A stretch of 64,000 nucleotides of DNA from Nageia nagi (lineage: Eukaryota > Pinophyta): the NCBI GenBank assembly GCA_050084985.1, contig JBITNC010000001.1:137144001-137208000 (forward strand). Direction: 5' to 3'. The notes under the pieces are model-generated. The model was not told the DNA's origin, made no database searches, and saw nothing but the letters and a program-made list of their open reading frames with translations. The position numbers and the translations under genes are program-made. Position 1 is the stretch's first letter. Every line of letters starts with the position of its first letter. Shown in pieces: positions 58,561-64,000 of the stretch.

Positions 58561-59990
58561 ATGGAATATCATCTTTAAAACCAAAATTTATGGTGGAAGT
58601 TTAAAAGCAATGGATGGGCTATCCAACCATAGAAAATATCATTCAATGGTTATGTAATAATGATAATAAACAAAACATATTTCAATTAAAAATAAAAATA
58701 TTAGATTTCAAAATACAATATACTTGGGATAAAATTATAAATGCAAGGAATTGATTCTCCAAGAGATGCATTCATTCCTTGTAGCAAGTTAGTCTAATTT
58801 CCTTAAAAAAATTCACAAAATAATCATTTTATTCAAATGAACTCAAAAAAGATGGAGGTATGAAATATGTTGAACAACAAGGAAAAAATAATAAAAACAT
58901 GACTTGGATTATTGAAAACCTTATAAATTCTAAGTTAGTAATGGTTATATATTTTGATGGATATTATTGAAGACTTACCTAAATTAGAAGAAAAAATAAT
59001 AGTACTTATTATGTTTCCATAGATATGCAATGTGTGGAAGTGGAAGACTATATATACTTTGAAAAAGGTGGTAGTATTGAGGTGCTTATATACAATCTAA
59101 GTCTAAACAAGTGGAATTGGCTTCCACCATGTCACTTGAATAAGCTACATAAATGTTATCCATAAATGTACAACCATGCTTGTGACTCAACATGTTTTAT
59201 GATTTTTTACCCTTCCTTAATATGACACTAGTAATTTCACATACCCTTAAAATTTATTTCTTTAGAATTTTAAGGAGTATAAGGGAAAATAATTATTCAT
59301 CCTTAAGAATAGATAACTTGTTTTATCAAGGTTGTACGTGTTATTTAAATTTAAAGAATCTAAATATATATTTATATATTGTTGATATCTATTTTTAAGT
59401 CCTCTCTTTTTAATATATAAGAGAGAACATAATATAACCAAAATAATCTTGGGGATTTTATTATACATTTTCATTATATGAGAAAAAGCATTAGACCAAA
59501 AAAGGGCTCTGGAAGCAAGCAATATGAGGTAGTTTTATTGTGGTATTTTTTAATCACCTCAATTTTGTGTTTAGGTGGTATTTTTGGTGGGGTAATTTTT
59601 ATCCACTCCCAAAAATATTTATGTCATGGTGAAAAATAACCCCTTAGGAAAAATGAGAAAAAAATTAGAAAAAAAATATGCATTGGGAACTTAGGCAAGT
59701 ACTTAGAATGTTTTTTTCATTTCAAGTTTTTCAAACTGAGGATTGGAGGAGAGAGGTACATTTAGTATATTGGCAAGACAATAGAGGAGAGGAAAGACAA
59801 AATGAGAGGATACATGGTGAGACCATATGATACAAAGTGATACGAGGGGAGACATATTCTCTTGGAGGTGTAAGCAGGTATTTTAGTTTGTTATCTTGCA
59901 GACTTGTAGTATTCTTTTATATTATGCATATATGTTTGTGATTTATATTTTTTTGCATTATTTTAGAAAAAAATAAATCTTTTAATCATT
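58561..59990. other. No recognised gene
   Basis: The sequence is AT-rich with dense stops on both strands. It may include the decayed integrase and 3' LTR of element 6, but no motif was found. Confidence 0.45.
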
Positions 59991-60004
59991 ACAAACTATG
60001 AAAT

Positions 60005-61445
60005 TATAATTACATCATGCATCTTGTCAAACTCATCATGGGACTTGTGTATTCTTCCACATATTTCATGTGTCTGTGGGCCTTTTTAGAACACCTATTT
60101 TGTGTCTCAGACAATCATTATAGACCAAGAAACTATGTTTTAATCATGTATCTTCTCAAAAAAATCTTGGTTCTTATTTTATTCTTCCACAAGTTTCATA
60201 TGTCTATGGCCCTTTTTTTCATAAAACCAATGTTATGTGTTGTGCAATCATTGTAGACTATGAAACTTTATTTGCATCATACATCTTATTAAAAACAATC
60301 CATAACATTCGATTTACAAGCACCAAGTAAACACATCCACACACCTAATTTAAGGTTTATGGGTATTTTGGTAGTGAAGTTCAAAGCTCTCATATCATGC
60401 ATAAACCACAGCATTCGATTTATGAGAACCAAGTAGATAAATCTACACACCCAATTCAAGGTTTATGGGTATTTTGGTAATGAAATTCAAAGCTTCTTCA
60501 AGATAGCCTTCTCAAACCACAACATTCAATTTACAAGCACCAAGTAGACACATGCACATACCTAATCAAGGTTTATAGATATTTTGGTTGTAAAGTTCAA
60601 AGATCTCTAAAGATAGCCTATATGAACCACAACATTCAATTTATAAGCACTAAGTAGACACATGCACATACCTAATTAAGGGTTTATGGGTATTTAGGAA
60701 GTGAAATTCAAAGCTCCCTTAAGATAACTTACATGACCAAGAAGGTCAACAATGCATGTATAATGATTAATCCTATGATTATAGGATATGCAAAAAATGA
60801 AAGACTTGTAGAGATTTTTAAGAAGATGCAATTGTCAAGTGTAAAATTGGGTACATGATGAAATATTATACTTTAATAAAGAGTAAAAAACCAATCCAAA
60901 AGTGGTAAGTTTAAAAATACAAGCTTGTAATACTTAAAAACTATTCAACCTAGAAATTTAAATGCTATGTTGTCTTACCTCTATAATAAGATATAAAAGT
61001 TGGATGTATATCCCTTAGGATAACCTATTCAAAATATTATGAATTAAATAAGTCAGGGTTAGCTACATTTACAAGATCTCAATATATATATCACCATTAC
61101 ACTTCAACATTATTCTTAATGTTACCACACAACCAAACTGGATGCTTCAACATGTCAAATAGTTTAAGGGTATCCTTTTTGTAACCATGAATTGCATATC
61201 TCCTAATCATTGCATTCTAAAAAGTTGTATTTACATCATACATATTGTTAAATGATTCGTAGGCCTTATATATTCTTATACATTTTGCATACATATTTAT
61301 GGCCCTTTTCTAGAAAATCCATTTTATGTGTATCATGAAATCATTGGATACCATAAAACTATCTGCATCATGCATCTTATCAAATTATTTTTAGGCTTTG
61401 CATAGTCTTCCATATTTTTCATACATGTCTATGAGTTGTTTTTAG
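60005..61445 (+). repeat. ~130-bp tandem repeat flanking another array
   Basis: The landmark catcatgcatcttgtcaaa and its variants occur at about 60014, 60142, 60276, 61236 and 61366, with spacing of 128-134 bases inside each group. Each unit also has attcttccacat(a/t)tttcat, catgtctatgg or tgtctgtgg, and gaccat- or agaccaagaaact-like parts. The two groups flank the ~110-bp array at 60300-60745 and the sequence between that array and 61236. Confidence 0.72.
60300..60745 (+). repeat. ~110-bp tandem repeat, four copies
   Basis: The landmark cattcgattta or cattcaattta occurs at about 60306, 60412, 60523 and 60633. Each is followed by caccaagtaga or cactaagtaga, cacatgcacatacctaa, ggtttatgggtatttt and gaaattcaaagctc. 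The last copies are the most alike. Confidence 0.85.
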
Positions 61446-61498
61446 AAGAAAAACTCTATCCTCTTGCCAAAATCATATATATATATTTGGTGTATGTT

Positions 61499-62522
61499 TG
61501 ATCTAAAATTTGTATCTTTACAATATTCTAGAATTTCATGTTCAGTGTGTTTAGAGTATCTAGTTCATCTCCAGCTTTTTGATGCTTCTTTCATATTAGG
61601 ATTTTGTCATCATATGGAGAAGTTACGTGGATTTTAGTGTTGGGTGTATTTTGTGTGTTTGGGAAAATTGAAAAAGGCAAAAATAATGATATTTTAAAGT
61701 TTTTAATATTTTGGGTAGCTAGTTATTTTGTGGGACCTACCTTCCAAGTATTGAGCACCTATGCAGAGGAGAAAAAGGTCATTTGGCCATTGTGGTAAGT
61801 TGCCATTCCATGTTGACCACCTTCCAACATCATGGAGTGATAGAAGTGAGGTGTTGGAGCTTGCAAAGTTTTGTGAGGTGGAGAGTAGGGTTTAGGAGTT
61901 GCCAACACATAGTGGGGGTTGCCAAGGTGGATGGGAGGCTTGACCACCCACACTTGATTGTGGCTTCATTAGACATCATTTTAAACTTGAATATTTACTA
62001 CCTTATGACCATAAGTAAACCACCATACACTTAGCAACCCTACCATTAGTCAAAGAGAGTTGATTATGCCCTTTTAGGCCATTTTGAGAGTGCCAAGTGG
62101 TGTATTTCCATTGGATCCACCCATTTGAAGTATTGTTTGTATTTTTGCATGGAATTTTGATTATTCTAAGGTTATATTTTATTTTTAATTAGCTAAAGCC
62201 CCTATTATTGTGTTGAGTTTATTTTGTAAGCCAATAATAGTCTAAAGAGAGATATTTTTCTTGTTGGTATGCTCATTTTGGAAGATTTGTAAACCTCTTA
62301 AGCCCAAATTGTAGAAGAGGAAAAAGGAGAAAAATGGGTATCTAGATATGGTTTTTGTTTGCTATTATCCTTGTTGTAACACATCCATATTTGACTCCAA
62401 AATTTTGTATAAAAGGGAGCAAATTGGACATGCCAGAGGAGGAGAGTTTTGGAGGTGAATTTCAAAGCTAAAGTTTGTGTGTGAGTTGAAGTTTAAATTT
62501 AATTCTTAAGGATTATGGATCA
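61499..62522 (+). repeat. Left LTR of element 5
   Basis: It starts TGATCTAAAATTTG and ends gattatGGATCA, corresponding to the TGATCC…GGATCA ends of element 4. It shares gatgcttcttt, ttttgtataaaagggagcaa (62401-62421, a TATA-like region), caaattg and a ggaggagag tract with that LTR. It is shorter (1024 bp) and clearly diverged. The second LTR is beyond the window. Confidence 0.78.
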
Positions 62523-62526
62523 TGAT

Positions 62527-62538
62527 AGGTATTAGACC
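62527..62538 (+). other. Primer-binding site of element 5
   Basis: AGGTATTAGACC stands four bases after the LTR. It is two transitions or transversions away from the element 4 site TGGTATCAGACC and in the same position. Confidence 0.65.
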
Positions 62539-62606
62539 AAGAGATTGAATTGGGATTAACTTGTATTTTGTGAGTTTTGTTATTAGGTGTTTGGAAATTA
62601 TTTTAC

Positions 62607-64000
62607 ATGAATACTAGGTTGCAAAGTAAGAAAGGAGGAGAGGAAATTGAAGAAGGAGATCATAAGATTGGTTCAAGGATTTAGCTAAAGAAATAAAGGG
62701 AGATTGCCATGGCCAATGAAGGAGGATCCAATGTGGAAAAGAAACTTGCTAATGTCACTTCAATATTCCAAAAGATGTCACTCCCTTTCCAATACTTCCA
62801 AGAATAAGAAAACAAGAAAAATGAAGGTGAATCTAGTGAAGGTAAAAATTGAGTAATGAAAATGCAAATAGCTATTTTCAAAGTTCTCTTTTAAAGCTTG
62901 ATGTTAATTTTGATTTGCCTACTTTTTATGGAGAAGTGAATGCTAAAAAATTAGATCATTGGACTAAGCAAATTGAAGTGTATTGTAGAATACAAAGATT
63001 GTTAAAGATGGGAATAAAATCAAATTAGCTACTATTAAGATGAGTGGGAATGCACTTATTTGGTGGGAAAGTTATATGCAAAATTATATGGAAAGTGAGG
63101 ATGAATTACTTAATGATTATATTGCTTCTTGGAATCATTTTTTATAATTGCTTATAGATAAATTTTATCCATTGGGATACCATCAAAAAGCAGTAATGGA
63201 ATGGAAAAGCTTTTGTCAAGGAAAAGGGAAAAGTGTGCAAGAATACACAACCAAGTTTCAAAAAAGGGCTACTATGATATATATTTCTCTTAATTCCCAA
63301 GACACTCTTCTAAAGTATATTGGTGGTTTGAAAAACTATTTGAAACATACTTTGTTGATATTTGATCCAACATATTTGGATAAAGTTTGTGTACAAGCCA
63401 CACACTTGGAAGAAAGAGGCAAATTTATGAAACAAAGTAAAAAGAAAAATGCTTCTAATCCTAATAATTTTGAAAATAATAAGAAAAAGAGAAAAGAGAA
63501 AAATAAAACCACAACTTCTACACAAAAATAGAAATCTAAATATGTTTGCACTCATTGTAAAAAAGAAGGTCATTTAGAGGCTAAATGTTGGAAATTGTAT
63601 CCTAAATTATGCCCTAAACCTAAAGGAAAAAAGAAATAAGTAAACACTATTTCTAAAGAGATTAATGGTGATTTTGAAGTAGATGAAAAAATGACATGTA
63701 TGGTTTTACATCATTCAACTAATGAAGATGAGGAAAAGAAGAAAATAGAACTTTTTCACATCAAAGAACAAGTTAAGAAAACAAGGATTGAAACATTGTT
63801 TGATCTTAGTTCATAAGCTAACTTGATTGCTAAGGAATATGTAAAATCACTTTCACTCACTACTCAACCACATCCACACCCATATCCATTGGGATTGGTT
63901 CACAAAAAGTCCAAGTTAGAGGTAACACAACAATGCAAATTGAAATTTGGAATTAACAAGGATTATATTGATGAAGTTTTACTTGATGGTGTTCCTTTGG
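62607..64000 (+). pseudogene. Gag and protease start of element 5 (truncated by the window)
   Basis: ATG 62607 opens MNTRLQSKKGGEEIEE. The first ~80 codons contain stops, and a frame change near 62850 is needed to reach the core (LDVNFDLPTFYGEVNAKKLD). The best open piece is 63148-63531: KFYPLGYHQKAVMEWKSFCQ, KYIGGLKNYLKHTLLIFDP. A TAG at 63529 precedes the zinc knuckle CTHCKKEGHLEAKC at about 63550-63590. In the protease, LFDLSS-stop-ANL stands where an Asp-Ser-Gly-Ser-type active site is expected, so the active site is altered in a way different from element 4. Confidence 0.82.

Larger units (their letters stand above)
61499..64000 (+). mobile_element. Element 5: Ty3/gypsy relative of element 4, runs off the right edge
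   Basis: LTR, primer-binding site, gag and the start of protease are collinear with element 4 (for example KVCVQATHLEERGKF against KVCVQATHLEERGNF; HCKKEGHLEAKCWKL against HCQKEGHLEAKC). They are separate insertions of one family, both on the plus strand. Confidence 0.85.

Overview
The window reads as nuclear DNA from a seed plant with a large, repeat-filled genome. It is very AT-rich, almost all recognisable coding sequence is retrotransposon-derived, and only one ordinary host gene is visible. That gene is a spliced plant-specific TPR gene of the POLLENLESS3/TDM1 (MS5) family at 43974-47108. Old, nested, point-mutated Ty3/gypsy elements, a plant mobile domain (PMD) pseudogene and long gene-free stretches fit a gymnosperm or another very large plant genome, but nothing here fixes the species.

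Layout from left to right. (1) <1 to about 13.2 kb: a minus-strand Tat-lineage Ty3/gypsy element (element 1). It has gag, protease with a G-patch, RT, RNase H, a second 'archaeal-type' RNase H and integrase, plus an extra ORF after the integrase. Its leader carries ~350-bp repeats, and a ~124-bp tandem array lies where the LTR should be. (2) About 14.65-25 kb: a second, much more decayed minus-strand Tat element (element 2) whose gag has a proline-rich 8-residue repeat and a duplicated ~280-bp block. (3) 25.0-25.56 kb: a stub of another gypsy RNase H. (4) About 25.5-40.56 kb: a plus-strand element (element 3) with gag remnants, no visible pol, and an antisense PMD pseudogene. It is split by element 4 at 28082-33726, a complete LTR-to-LTR copy that has lost the catalytic cores of RT/RNase H and integrase.

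(5) 40.56-43.5 kb: AT-rich DNA with one small LINE-like zinc-finger fragment. (6) 43.5-47.1 kb: the TPR gene, four coding exons with two apparent small deletions. (7) About 48.2-53 kb: a minus-strand L1-type LINE whose ORF1 starts with a segment resembling the HAT-repeat region of the mRNA 3'-end processing factor CstF77. (8) 54.5-58.6 kb: a decayed plus-strand Ty3/gypsy element (element 6) whose RT is split by ~1.1 kb of foreign, hairpin-rich DNA. (9) 60.0-61.45 kb: two different ~100-130-bp tandem repeats, one flanking the other. (10) 61499 to the right edge: LTR, primer-binding site and gag of a relative of element 4 (element 5).

The main points for follow-up are the CstF77-like segment in the LINE, the internally duplicated extra ORF of element 1, the pol-less gag-plus-antisense-PMD element, the precise domain deletions in element 4, and the paired indels in the only host gene. 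All identities rest on reading motifs by eye; no database search or alignment program was run.
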